A stretch of DNA of 64,000 bases from positions 31,269,751 to 31,333,750 of the forward strand of contig CM020619.1 in the NCBI GenBank assembly GCA_009829735.1. Direction: 5' to 3'. Source of the stretch: Pyropia yezoensis (lineage: Eukaryota > Rhodophyta > Bangiophyceae > Bangiales > Bangiaceae). Shown here piece after piece: positions 9,101 to 19,348 of the stretch. Position 1 is the stretch's first letter, and every line of letters begins with the position of its first letter. The position numbers and the translations under genes were made by a program. Under the pieces are notes generated by a model, which was not told where the DNA came from, searched no databases, and saw only the letters and a program-made list of their open reading frames with translations.

Positions 9101-10355
9101 ACACCCGGGGGGTTCACGTATATTCGCAGCAATGCGAAGGTTCTTCTACTGGCCAGCAATGGCCGTCGACGTGGTCGACCACGTGAGGGGATGCCACCCC
9201 TGTGCGCGTAACCGCATGAGTCTACATAGGCAGGCGTCTGCCATGAAGCTATTCCCACCCGATGGGCCCAACGAGCAAGTCGCTATCGACATACTCGGGC
9301 CACTTCCGGTAACGAAAAAAGGGAACAGGTACATCCTGGTCATGTCTGACCGATTCACCAAGCTGTCACGAGCGGCAGCCATCCCGAATGATACGGCATA
9401 CACGATTATGAACGCAGTGGTTGACCACTGGATCAGTGCATACGGAGTCATGAAGCAACTCCTCTCCGATAACGGAGCAAACCTTACGTCGGCATTCTGC
9501 ACTAAGGTCCTGGGCATGTTCGGTATCGAACCACGTCGGGCATCCGACTACCACCCGCAGTCCAACGGGCAGGTGGAGCGGTTCAACCGCACCATCGTCA
9601 AGATGCTACAGTGCTACGTGGCAGAGCACACGAACACTTGGGACAGGCTTCTGTCCGTACTCACCCTGGCATACAATGCCAGGCCACATCGGAGTACCAA
9701 CATCGCCCCACTGGAATGGGTCATGCCACTAGGCGTCGGTAACCTGACGCTGCCGCCAGGCAGGTGCACTCGGTATGATACACCGAAGGGCCGACCCGCC
9801 GAACGCATCCACCTAGCTTGGTTGGCCAAGCTATCGTGGATGATTCCTAAGCTCAAGGGTGCCCTTGACAGAACACAACTTCGATACAAGAACTTCGACG
9901 CCCGACTACGGGTGCGCAACGCAACCCTGGTAACAGGTGACTGGGTCTATATCAGACACCAGAAGTTCCGAGGGAACAAGCTTATGCAACCGGTCAAGGG
10001 ACCGTACCAGATCCTCCACAGAGATAACCACTCTGTTATCTTACACTCCGATACGGAGATCCAACGCATCAGTATGAATGATGTCACACCTGCTCCGAAG
10101 CCGGAACAGCCTCAGCCGGTACCGGCTGGGTTGCTACATGAAGCTCTTACAACCCACCGGTCAGATGACCCGGTGGGACCGGATGGGATTCCATACCAAG
10201 TAGAGAGCGTGGTCGGACACACCGACCCGGACCTACCAGAACCCTGGTACGTCAAGGTTATGTGGGTCGGATACGACTCACCCACCTGGGAACAGGCGGC
10301 AAATATACCCCGCCAACTACTCATGCCTTACATGAGGCGACGACGCCTACTGTAA
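6177..10355 (+). CDS. pol: Family A Pol polyprotein (A2, first copy)
   Basis: About 1,390 residues from the frameshift point; the numbers below count from the Leu codon at 6267. Protease: DTGAG at 88-92. Reverse transcriptase: about 400-640, with catalytic Asp493 (TIDCNAGYWQIP) and YLDD at 555-558. RNase H: about 700-830, with Asp705/707/710, the SATERE region and SDHEPL. Integrase: zinc finger His939, His946, Cys976, Cys979; core Asp1008, Asp1068, Glu1104, which gives the D-x35-E spacing; GPY/F motif KGPY near 1244. C-terminal chromodomain at about 1310-1350 (YQVESVVG, then VMWVGYDSPTWE), which in chromoviruses directs integration. No inactivating change is visible. Order PR-RT-RH-INT is that of Ty3/gypsy elements (Metaviridae). 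Confidence 0.95.
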   Translation, partial: RVRGRTTGGRWGHPSKPPRSTAGKAPRRARLSRRRINPRVHLPAPTTRRQGIDDQPPRLGGEDGKPLHVEPDKGPVQDARVTPDIGVGHVLFTLENFKVSATLGVDPQSTRSYYPVLDTGAGPNLIRKDTLPDKWLPRVRVTRGPTIKDANGRLIRTTAAMSLQVTIGDLTTEVDFLVCETLSVPCILGCTFINVHVDAIRPGRRTVELQEADGTKRGHTAIVRDLTLQGSHVNVAEVYASVEPKTLRLAKRTRFEPLSETVLPVNCDLAGICRVQSNLRTYKRHGLTMANGLIDLPAGGSSLLVMANYRRKAVTLPKGTILGIAELYEGDIFTPDKEGQVEPLEVLAVAETTERQQPDDGKPNPSAAPEDLPPKDQEALKALAEADLDHLPPSVAEGVRRMLRKHDVMWTGGALGTIGATQHRIDLVPGARPARSQPHRAGPMQREIVDGEVKRMSEAKVIRPSMSEWGAPVVIVPKKDQTPRFCIDYRRLNLVTKKDSYPLPRMDECIDSLGEATVFTTIDCNAGYWQIPVADEDIPKTAFVCHSGVYEFLRMPFGLSNAPATFQRAIDIILSGVKWRNCLVYLDDVIVFSRNMDDHVQHVDEVLTLLRNAGVTLRLKKCAFFQQTVEYLGHQITPGKLGVLEANTRALRDARFPNTQTQLKSFLGMCNVYRRFVKDFARIAKPLTVLTSSTLPKVLQPPSPSEEEAFESLKRALLAPPVLALPHRRGTFVIDVDACDTQVGCTLLQGETLIGTDNVIPDLRPVGYFSRTLNPAERNYSATERECLGVIWAVQLLRPYLEGSRFIVRSDHEPLRWLLNLGDKDSDSHGRLARWRLKMAEHDYRTVYKAGSTHHLGDALSRLATPSGDTRPVDEDIPVVPVCMVGNATQGMADHTMAHLACPLTLADFREAQANDDDCRRHRANLLAGTAGIFSENEDGLIYRRAPADGRHQVVVPVSLRQAVMEREHENPTAGHPGGSRIFAAMRRFFYWPAMAVDVVDHVRGCHPCARNRMSLHRQASAMKLFPPDGPNEQVAIDILGPLPVTKKGNRYILVMSDRFTKLSRAAAIPNDTAYTIMNAVVDHWISAYGVMKQLLSDNGANLTSAFCTKVLGMFGIEPRRASDYHPQSNGQVERFNRTIVKMLQCYVAEHTNTWDRLLSVLTLAYNARPHRSTNIAPLEWVMPLGVGNLTLPPGRCTRYDTPKGRPAERIHLAWLAKLSWMIPKLKGALDRTQLRYKNFDARLRVRNATLVTGDWVYIRHQKFRGNKLMQPVKGPYQILHRDNHSVILHSDTEIQRISMNDVTPAPKPEQPQPVPAGLLHEALTTHRSDDPVGPDGIPYQVESVVGHTDPDLPEPWYVKVMWVGYDSPTWEQAANIPRQLLMPYMRRRRLL

Positions 10356-10810
10356 CAACCCAACCGACACCGACTTCAGCTGTTGGGGGTGAGGCTTATA
10401 CCTACTAAGTAGGGTGTGACATGGTTACGGCAGACTTAGGTTTCTAAGTCGAACCAAGCTTAGGTAACTAAGTAGAGCTAAGCTTAGGTAACTAAGTAAA
10501 AACCTGAACCTTAATAAGTTAACTTAAAGGTAAAGGCTAACTCCGATAATATCGAAGTAACTAGGGAGCTTACACGGGAGGATGACCTCCCCAAGCCAAG
10601 ACACAAAGTGAGGGAGGATAACCTCCCCAAGCATGAACCAACCGGAAGAAGTTGGGCGGGAGGCAAGGCACCACTGAGCCAGAAGGGGTACTCCCAGGGC
10701 AGCAAACAGAGGCAAGCAATGCCCCCAGCGGGGGATGAGTTTATACTCACTACTACCCGGCTACCATAAGGGTTGCCGGGACCCTCTCCCTCAGAAACAA
10801 ATAGCACTCC
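10356..10810. other. Spacer between convergent pol and aORF (A2, first copy)
   Basis: Non-coding, and less GC-rich than its surroundings. It holds three palindromic units built on ACTTAG...CTAAGT or CTTAGGTAACTAAG (10433-10450, 10458-10474, 10481-10497), spaced about 23-24 nt. It is also rich in short GGAGG/CCTCC pairs. A3 has similar palindromes at the same place (56314-56385), so they are part of the element. They may help end the two converging transcripts. Confidence 0.6.
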
Positions 10811-12283
10811 TCAGTGGGTAGACCCACTGCCCGAGGGAGGCCACTCACGCGTAAGCGCGTATACCTCCGTGCTCCACCGGTCGGCAATGTCACGACGGTC
10901 GACCACCCGAGTTACCTCGGTGCATAGCTGGACGAGGGTGCTGCGGCCAGCCTCCACGTCCTCCAGAGCTTTCTGGAGGCGGTCCAGCACGCCACCGAGG
11001 CAACGCGCTGACCCAACCAGCGCAGCACCTGGGGGGATATCCCCCAGCTAACAGAGAGACCCCCACGCATTGCGCGGTAACAAGGGCGTCAACGCCTTCA
11101 TACAAGAGACGGGGACCCCCGTCATGTAGGACAGGGGCGGGAGGTGACACTGGCGCAGCCAGAGGAGCCACAGGAGCCGACACGGCTACCACGGGAGCCG
11201 GTGGCACCTGATACGAGGCCCGGTAGGACCCTACCGAAGGGGCTCCACCGTAACCACGGCGGTACTCCGCCCGACGACGGACACCTCACGCTCCCCACCC
11301 GCAGAGCCCCACTCTCGGGGACGACGGCCAACCGCCGCAGGCATCGGGTTACCGAACCACGGAGCAAGGGCCTGAAGAGGGTCATGGATAACCATGGGAA
11401 TACCCAGGTCAGGAACGGCCTCGGTGGACGCCCACCCATGCAACTAGGCTCACCCGGCTGAGAACGCCGGACACGCAACGAGTGACGAGGCAAGGGGAAG
11501 CCCCAGCCTGCGGGTCCCGGTACGGGGAAGGGCCAACACCCCAGCCCAGTTCACGGCATCGTGAACAGCCAGCAGGGCTTCGAACTCCCGGGCCAACCCG
11601 GTCTTGGCGGCTATCAGATCCACGCCCAACTGCGCGATGTGCCGCGGACACCCGTCGGAAGATGAAACAGACGACCCTGCCGGCGGACGGACAGCAAGAA
11701 GGATGAAGCCTGCCCGAGGGTAACCTCAAGGGTGAAGTACCCTGCAACGGGTGGACCGGCCGGAGGCCAACACACTCCCGAAGTATCGGAGGCAGGAGCC
11801 GGTGTCAACCGGAAAGCAGGGGCGGGTTCCCACCCCTCCTGCCATAGCGGCGGGCGCACGGGAGTGTATACCGGAGCACGACCGTTGCCGGTCTGCAACG
11901 CACACGTTATATCCGTGCGGAACGCATCCGCCATGACACCATGGTTACGTCGCCAACTCGACGCCGACTTCAACCCGCCATGGGCGGGTAGGGAGCCGTC
12001 AACGACAGATACGGGGTACCCCGGGTAGTAGTCAAAGTCGGGATACCGACCGGTACGGCTCACCGTCTCCCCAAACGCTACCGGCTCCGCCCGCCGCCGC
12101 AATCCCCGAGCACTAGCCGGGTAATCAATCTCCCGCGGCAACGCGGGGGCAAATCAGGTCGCAGACCCCGAAGTTGGGGTCGAGGTAGACCTCACCCCGT
12201 CCCACCCGGGTGCGCCAGAGCTGTGCATGCCGGTCGTCCGGCTGACTCAGGATCCAATGGTGTTCCACCCGGACCGCGTTCGG
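10811..12283 (-). pseudogene. aORF of A2, first copy (indel-ridden, cut by the gap)
   Basis: Corresponds to the 3' two thirds of the intact frame at 19349-21796. Compared with that copy it is 14 nt shorter over the shared stretch, with many single-base differences in homopolymer runs (for example ggggg for gggggg). These break the frame repeatedly, and they cluster toward the gap. The pattern looks like low-quality sequence at a contig end rather than real mutation. Confidence 0.75.
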
Positions 12284-12783
12284 NNNNNNNNNNNNNNNNN
12301 NNNNNNNNNNNNNNNNNNNNNNNNNNNNNNNNNNNNNNNNNNNNNNNNNNNNNNNNNNNNNNNNNNNNNNNNNNNNNNNNNNNNNNNNNNNNNNNNNNNN
12401 NNNNNNNNNNNNNNNNNNNNNNNNNNNNNNNNNNNNNNNNNNNNNNNNNNNNNNNNNNNNNNNNNNNNNNNNNNNNNNNNNNNNNNNNNNNNNNNNNNNN
12501 NNNNNNNNNNNNNNNNNNNNNNNNNNNNNNNNNNNNNNNNNNNNNNNNNNNNNNNNNNNNNNNNNNNNNNNNNNNNNNNNNNNNNNNNNNNNNNNNNNNN
12601 NNNNNNNNNNNNNNNNNNNNNNNNNNNNNNNNNNNNNNNNNNNNNNNNNNNNNNNNNNNNNNNNNNNNNNNNNNNNNNNNNNNNNNNNNNNNNNNNNNNN
12701 NNNNNNNNNNNNNNNNNNNNNNNNNNNNNNNNNNNNNNNNNNNNNNNNNNNNNNNNNNNNNNNNNNNNNNNNNNNNNNNNNNN
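12284..12783. other. Assembly gap of exactly 500 N
   Basis: A run of exactly 500 N, the usual placeholder for a gap of unknown length. The left edge ends inside the aORF (matches 20833) and the right edge starts inside gag (matches about 4246). The two contig ends overlap by about 8 kb of near-identical element sequence. Confidence 0.99.
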
Positions 12784-14719
12784 CCCGCATCGAGGCCCGG
12801 TTTTCCGGGCTCGACGCCCGTCAAGATCGGACGGAGGACGCAATGGCAGTGTTGATGTCAACACGGCACACGACGGACCCCGTCGTGTTCCTCCCACACC
12901 GGTACGGTTCGAACCGGCCGGACTACTTTCGGAGTCCACCAGGGTCAACCCCGGTGTTGCTACTCCTGGACAACCCCCGGACACAATGGGGTATGGGTCC
13001 GACTCGTCGGCAGAGTTGGAACGGAGTCACACGGAGCGATACGCTCGGAGCACCCGAAGCGGACTCCGCGGACACGACCCGGCGGATACGTACGCCGGGG
13101 AGAGTCGGTTATTGGGGGAGGGGTACCCTCTCGCAGTACCCCCACGACGAAGGAGGCCAGGCAACTCGGGTTCCCGAGGTGCCGACGCCTGAAGTACCAT
13201 CTTCAGTGGTGAAAGCTATGACCGCGCAGGTAACTGCGAGCCTACTGAAGCGGATGGAGTCCGATGAGTTCGCTCATCAACTGGCTAAGCGACTGGATAT
13301 CCAGGACGCTGACACGGAGATCGTCAACGAGGTCTTCCGGTCGGTTCTTACTCCGGAACGTTATCGTTTGGAGGACCGCTCTACCACCGTATCGGAATCG
13401 ATGCGTAATACGTCGCATCGGGCGATCCGCTCTATGCAGACCCTTATGAAGGGAGTCCCTATGTTCGGGGGGCCGAACGGACGCCCGTTGGCAGTCATCG
13501 GCTTCTTGACTAGCTTCAAGGCAGCCGCAGACAAGGCGCTCGTTAACGCGGGGCTGGCCCTGGAGATCCTCCCGTTCTTTGTTGATGAACGGGTGCGGAG
13601 CATTCTTCGCAGGCATCCCCGATGCCGGGAATGAGGGTCGCGGCCACCCCCATGGATTACCGTGGGATATTGAAGGAGCTGCTGAGCAGCTACCTCAGTG
13701 AGGACAAGTGCGAGGACCACTATCGGGCCCTTCGCACTGCCACCGCCCAGTCCTGGGAGGATGAGGAGATGTTTGGACGCCGGATCCAAGAGCTCGACTA
13801 CGAGCTGGGGAAGCTCCTCGGAGAAGGGGAGCTACGGGCCATCCTGTTCGCAGGAGTACCCAACTACGTGCGGATATCCGCACGGGGCGCCAACACGGCA
13901 CGGACGAACTTCAGTCGACTGATGCATATGTGCAAGTCCCTAGGGGACGCCTACCGGGTTCTACACCCGGAGTGTGCCTTGGCCCCGAAGCCCAAGGGTG
14001 AGGGAGGCAAGCCAGTCTTACCCCGGTACCGAGGCAAGAGAAGGTGGAACGTAAGGCCGCACCAGTACTGGTGGCGAACCGAACATACCCCTATTGGTGA
14101 GGGTGACCCTCTGGTCGACCAACAGGGCCACCTGTTGCTACCGGCGACGCCGGTGATTGATGAACATGGTACGGTAGCGTACATCGCCCCGGCTGGAACC
14201 CAGTTCCAGGTCAACGAAGGAACGGGACGGTGCGTCCCGTATGTGCGGACTACGGGGTACTCCCCGGTGACGGGTAACCCTCACCAACCCTTGCCAACAT
14301 GGGCGGTGCGCACGGAGGCACCTCCGCAGATTGCGAGCCGACCCAACCGGTTGGGGGAATCCATGTTCCGGTTGACCCAAGGACCCAAGGCCTACCAGGG
14401 AGCAGGCACTCGGGCGCCCGAGGGAGGCAACCGTAGCTACGGGGCTACCCCGATGCGACCTCAAGGGGGGACCGGCACGTCCGGATGTATGTTGTGTGGG
14501 GATCCCCAGCACTGGGTGTCTTCCTGCCCACTCATCCCCGAGGAGTCTCGGCAGGCAGCGGCGCAACGCAAGGCATCCACCGGGGGGTATCCCCCCCGAG
14601 CACCCGGACCCGCACCGGGTAGGCAGCCAGCTCCAGGTGGAGTACTGGCCGTCGAGGGGGCACCTCCTCAGCCGGATGTCCCGGCGGACAGCACCCTACC
14701 AAGGGCGGGAAACGAGTAA
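12784..14719 (+). pseudogene. gag: Gag of A2, second copy (partial, frameshifted)
   Basis: Near-identical to 4247-6183 but with several single-base insertions and deletions, most of them close to the gap: ggg to gg near 12872, others near 13095, 13117, 13597-13610, 14013 and 14076. From 13622 on, the frame reads mostly correctly to the zinc knuckle and the AGNE stop, apart from a short out-of-frame stretch near 14013-14076. The errors thin out away from the gap, the mirror image of the first copy's aORF, which again points to contig-end errors. Confidence 0.8.
14707..14713 (+). promoter_or_regulatory. Predicted -1 frameshift site GGGAAAC (A2, second copy)
   Basis: Identical in sequence and context to the site at 6171-6177. 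Confidence 0.7.
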
Positions 14720-17700
14720 GAGGAAGGACCACCGGGGGGCGCTGGGGTCACCCAAGCAAGCCACCCCGGAGTACCGCGGGGAAAGCCCCACGGAGAGCGC
14801 GGTTGAGCCGACGCCGCATCAACCCCCGGGTACACCTTCCGGCCCCGACGACACGGCGTCAGGGGATTGATGACCAACCCCCGAGGTTGGGAGGAGAGGA
14901 CGGGAAGCCCCTTCACGTTGAACCAGACAAGGGCCCTGTTCAGGATGCCCGAGTAACACCAGATATCGGTGTAGGACATGTGTTGTTTACCTTGGAGAAC
15001 TTCAAGGTATCAGCCACACTGGGGGTTGACCCCCAGTCGACACGATCGTACTACCCTGTACTGGACACAGGGGCTGGACCCAACCTTATCCGGAAGGATA
15101 CCCTCCCGGACAAGTGGCTTCCACGAGTCAGAGTGACTCGGGGACCCACCATCAAGGACGCGAATGGTCGACTCATTCGTACGACCGCAGCGATGTCGCT
15201 GCAGGTTACCATCGGGGATCTCACCACGGAAGTTGACTTCCTGGTATGTGAAACGCTATCGGTGCCCTGCATACTGGGGTGCACCTTCATCAACGTTCAC
15301 GTTGATGCAATCCGGCCAGGCCGGAGGACCGTCGAGCTTCAAGAAGCCGACGGGACGAAGCGAGGACACACGGCTATCGTCAGGGACCTGACGCTACAAG
15401 GAAGCCACGTTAACGTGGCTGAGGTGTACGCAAGCGTCGAGCCGAAGACACTTCGGTTGGCCAAGCGAACTCGCTTTGAGCCGTTGTCAGAGACAGTCCT
15501 CCCGGTTAACTGCGACCTCGCAGGCATCTGCAGAGTCCAGTCCAACCTACGGACGTACAAGCGCCATGGGTTGACCATGGCCAACGGTCTCATAGACCTC
15601 CCAGCAGGAGGGTCGTCCCTCCTAGTGATGGCGAACTACCGCCGTAAGGCAGTCACCCTCCCGAAGGGAACTATCCTCGGGATTGCCGAACTCTACGAAG
15701 GAGATATCTTTACCCCTGATAAGGAAGGTCAAGTGGAACCACTTGAAGTACTGGCGGTCGCCGAGACCACCGAGCGACAGCAACCCGATGACGGGAAGCC
15801 TAACCCATCGGCGGCTCCGGAGGACCTGCCGCCAAAGGACCAAGAGGCCTTGAAGGCACTGGCCGAGGCTGACCTCGACCACCTTCCCCCTTCGGTAGCC
15901 GAAGGGGTACGACGGATGCTAAGAAAGCATGACGTTATGTGGACAGGCGGGGCCTTGGGGACCATTGGGGCAACCCAACATCGTATAGACCTGGTACCAG
16001 GCGCACGACCCGCCCGCTCACAACCGCACCGAGCGGGACCTATGCAACGAGAGATCGTTGATGGAGAAGTGAAGAGGATGAGTGAAGCTAAGGTGATCCG
16101 ACCTTCGATGTCGGAATGGGGTGCCCCAGTCGTTATTGTGCCGAAGAAGGATCAAACCCCTCGGTTTTGCATCGATTATCGACGCCTCAACTTGGTTACC
16201 AAGAAGGACTCATACCCTTTACCAAGGATGGATGAATGCATCGACTCCCTGGGGGAGGCTACGGTGTTTACCACCATCGACTGCAATGCCGGATACTGGC
16301 AGATCCCGGTGGCGGACGAGGATATCCCCAAGACGGCATTCGTCTGTCACAGTGGAGTGTACGAGTTCCTAAGGATGCCCTTCGGATTGTCCAACGCCCC
16401 CGCTACATTCCAGCGGGCTATCGACATCATACTGTCGGGGGTGAAGTGGCGTAACTGCCTAGTGTACCTCGATGACGTCATCGTCTTCTCGCGTAACATG
16501 GATGACCATGTACAACATGTTGACGAGGTACTCACCCTCTTGAGGAACGCCGGGGTAACCCTGCGTCTGAAGAAGTGCGCCTTCTTCCAACAGACGGTCG
16601 AATATCTGGGCCACCAGATAACCCCTGGTAAACTAGGGGTACTCGAAGCCAATACCCGGGCACTCCGGGATGCCCGGTTCCCTAACACCCAGACGCAGCT
16701 CAAGAGCTTCCTGGGAATGTGCAATGTATACCGACGGTTCGTCAAGGACTTCGCTCGGATAGCTAAACCGTTAACGGTTCTTACGAGCAGTACCTTACCC
16801 AAGGTACTCCAACCCCCTTCGCCTAGCGAAGAGGAGGCATTCGAGTCGCTGAAGCGAGCCCTACTAGCCCCACCCGTCCTTGCGTTACCGCATAGACGGG
16901 GTACCTTCGTCATCGATGTCGATGCGTGTGATACACAAGTGGGATGCACCCTGTTACAGGGAGAGACGTTGATCGGTACCGATAACGTTATCCCGGACCT
17001 ACGTCCGGTAGGGTACTTCAGCCGGACACTCAACCCGGCTGAGCGGAACTATAGTGCCACCGAGCGTGAATGCCTCGGAGTTATATGGGCAGTGCAACTG
17101 CTCCGTCCATACCTGGAGGGCTCCAGGTTCATCGTGAGGTCCGACCACGAACCCCTACGATGGCTCCTCAACCTTGGTGACAAGGATTCCGATAGCCATG
17201 GGAGGCTAGCCCGATGGAGGCTGAAGATGGCCGAGCACGACTACCGCACGGTGTATAAGGCTGGGTCAACCCACCACCTCGGAGACGCGTTGTCTCGACT
17301 CGCCACCCCGAGCGGGGATACCCGCCCGGTGGACGAGGACATCCCGGTGGTACCGGTGTGCATGGTGGGTAATGCTACCCAGGGTATGGCTGACCATACC
17401 ATGGCACACCTTGCGTGCCCATTGACCCTCGCGGACTTCCGCGAGGCACAGGCCAACGACGATGACTGTAGACGTCATCGTGCTAACCTCCTGGCCGGTA
17501 CGGCCGGCATCTTCTCCGAGAACGAAGACGGACTCATATACCGGCGGGCACCCGCCGATGGACGACATCAAGTCGTGGTTCCCGTGTCCTTACGGCAAGC
17601 CGTCATGGAACGAGAACATGAGAACCCTACAGCCGGACACCCGGGGGGTTCACGTATATTCGCAGCAATGCGAAGGTTCTTCTACTGGCCAGCAATGGCC

Positions 17701-18891
17701 GTCGACGTGGTCGACCACGTGAGGGGATGCCACCCCTGTGCGCGTAACCGCATGAGTCTACATAGGCAGGCGTCTGCCATGAAGCTATTCCCACCCGATG
17801 GGCCCAACGAGCAAGTCGCTATCGACATACTCGGGCCACTTCCGGTAACGAAAAAAGGGAACAGGTACATCCTGGTCATGTCTGACCGATTCACCAAGCT
17901 GTCACGAGCGGCAGCCATCCCGAATGATACGGCATACACGATTATGAACGCAGTGGTTGACCACTGGATCAGTGCATACGGAGTCATGAAGCAACTCCTC
18001 TCCGATAACGGAGCAAACCTTACGTCGGCATTCTGCACTAAGGTCCTGGGCATGTTCGGTATCGAACCACGTCGGGCATCCGACTACCACCCGCAGTCCA
18101 ACGGGCAGGTGGAGCGGTTCAACCGCACCATCGTCAAGATGCTACAGTGCTACGTGGCAGAGCACACGAACACTTGGGACAGGCTTCTGTCCGTACTCAC
18201 CCTGGCATACAATGCCAGGCCACATCGGAGTACCAACATCGCCCCACTGGAATGGGTCATGCCACTAGGCGTCGGTAACCTGACGCTGCCGCCAGGCAGG
18301 TGCACTCGGTATGATACACCGAAGGGCCGACCCGCCGAACGCATCCACCTAGCTTGGTTGGCCAAGCTATCGTGGATGATTCCTAAGCTCAAGGGTGCCC
18401 TTGACAGAACACAACTTCGATACAAGAACTTCGACGCCCGACTACGGGTGCGCAACGCAACCCTGGTAACAGGTGACTGGGTCTATATCAGACACCAGAA
18501 GTTCCGAGGGAACAAGCTTATGCAACCGGTCAAGGGACCGTACCAGATCCTCCACAGAGATAACCACTCTGTTATCTTACACTCCGATACGGAGATCCAA
18601 CGCATCAGTATGAATGATGTCACACCTGCTCCGAAGCCGGAACAGCCTCAGCCGGTACCGGCTGGGTTGCTACATGAAGCTCTTACAACCCACCGGTCAG
18701 ATGACCCGGTGGGACCGGATGGGATTCCATACCAAGTAGAGAGCGTGGTCGGACACACCGACCCGGACCTACCAGAACCCTGGTACGTCAAGGTTATGTG
18801 GGTCGGATACGACTCACCCACCTGGGAACAGGCGGCAAATATACCCCGCCAACTACTCATGCCTTACATGAGGCGACGACGCCTACTGTAA
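14713..18891 (+). CDS. pol: Family A Pol polyprotein (A2, second copy)
   Basis: The 1,362 residues from 14803 are the same as those of the first copy. All catalytic motifs listed there (DTGAG, YLDD, RNase H acids, integrase D, D35E, chromodomain) are present. Two independent copies would rarely be this similar while both flanks differ only by homopolymer indels, so this is most likely the same pol sequenced once and assembled twice. Confidence 0.9.
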   Translation, partial: RVRGRTTGGRWGHPSKPPRSTAGKAPRRARLSRRRINPRVHLPAPTTRRQGIDDQPPRLGGEDGKPLHVEPDKGPVQDARVTPDIGVGHVLFTLENFKVSATLGVDPQSTRSYYPVLDTGAGPNLIRKDTLPDKWLPRVRVTRGPTIKDANGRLIRTTAAMSLQVTIGDLTTEVDFLVCETLSVPCILGCTFINVHVDAIRPGRRTVELQEADGTKRGHTAIVRDLTLQGSHVNVAEVYASVEPKTLRLAKRTRFEPLSETVLPVNCDLAGICRVQSNLRTYKRHGLTMANGLIDLPAGGSSLLVMANYRRKAVTLPKGTILGIAELYEGDIFTPDKEGQVEPLEVLAVAETTERQQPDDGKPNPSAAPEDLPPKDQEALKALAEADLDHLPPSVAEGVRRMLRKHDVMWTGGALGTIGATQHRIDLVPGARPARSQPHRAGPMQREIVDGEVKRMSEAKVIRPSMSEWGAPVVIVPKKDQTPRFCIDYRRLNLVTKKDSYPLPRMDECIDSLGEATVFTTIDCNAGYWQIPVADEDIPKTAFVCHSGVYEFLRMPFGLSNAPATFQRAIDIILSGVKWRNCLVYLDDVIVFSRNMDDHVQHVDEVLTLLRNAGVTLRLKKCAFFQQTVEYLGHQITPGKLGVLEANTRALRDARFPNTQTQLKSFLGMCNVYRRFVKDFARIAKPLTVLTSSTLPKVLQPPSPSEEEAFESLKRALLAPPVLALPHRRGTFVIDVDACDTQVGCTLLQGETLIGTDNVIPDLRPVGYFSRTLNPAERNYSATERECLGVIWAVQLLRPYLEGSRFIVRSDHEPLRWLLNLGDKDSDSHGRLARWRLKMAEHDYRTVYKAGSTHHLGDALSRLATPSGDTRPVDEDIPVVPVCMVGNATQGMADHTMAHLACPLTLADFREAQANDDDCRRHRANLLAGTAGIFSENEDGLIYRRAPADGRHQVVVPVSLRQAVMEREHENPTAGHPGGSRIFAAMRRFFYWPAMAVDVVDHVRGCHPCARNRMSLHRQASAMKLFPPDGPNEQVAIDILGPLPVTKKGNRYILVMSDRFTKLSRAAAIPNDTAYTIMNAVVDHWISAYGVMKQLLSDNGANLTSAFCTKVLGMFGIEPRRASDYHPQSNGQVERFNRTIVKMLQCYVAEHTNTWDRLLSVLTLAYNARPHRSTNIAPLEWVMPLGVGNLTLPPGRCTRYDTPKGRPAERIHLAWLAKLSWMIPKLKGALDRTQLRYKNFDARLRVRNATLVTGDWVYIRHQKFRGNKLMQPVKGPYQILHRDNHSVILHSDTEIQRISMNDVTPAPKPEQPQPVPAGLLHEALTTHRSDDPVGPDGIPYQVESVVGHTDPDLPEPWYVKVMWVGYDSPTWEQAANIPRQLLMPYMRRRRLL

Positions 18892-19348
18892 CAACCCAAC
18901 CGACACCGACTTCAGCTGTTGGGGGGTGAGGCTTATACCTACTAAGTAGGGTGTGACATGGTTACGGCAGACTTAGGTTTCTAAGTCGAACCAAGCTTAG
19001 GTAACTAAGTAGAGCTAAGCTTAGGTAACTAAGTAAAAACCTGAACCTTAATAAGTTAACTTAAAGGTAAAGGCTAACTCCGATAATATCGAAGTAACTA
19101 GGGAGCTTACACGGGAGGATGACCTCCCCAAGCCAAGACACAAAGTGAGGGAGGATAACCTCCCCAAGCATGAACCAACCGGAAGAAGTTGGGCGGGAGG
19201 CAAGGCACCACTGAGCCAGAAGGGGTACTCCCCAGGGCAGCAAACAGAGGCAAGCAATGCCCCCAGCGGGGGATGAGTTTATACTCACTACTACCCGGCT
19301 ACCATAAGGGTTGCCGGGACCCTCTCCCTCAGAAACAAATAGCACTCC
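18892..19348. other. Spacer between convergent pol and aORF (A2, second copy)
   Basis: Same content as the first copy's spacer, with the palindromic CTTAG/CTAAG units at about 18970-19035. No gene seen. Confidence 0.6.

Noticed and set aside
12125-12984. Open frames spanning the N run
   Set aside because: They exist only because N codons cannot be stops; no sequence supports them.
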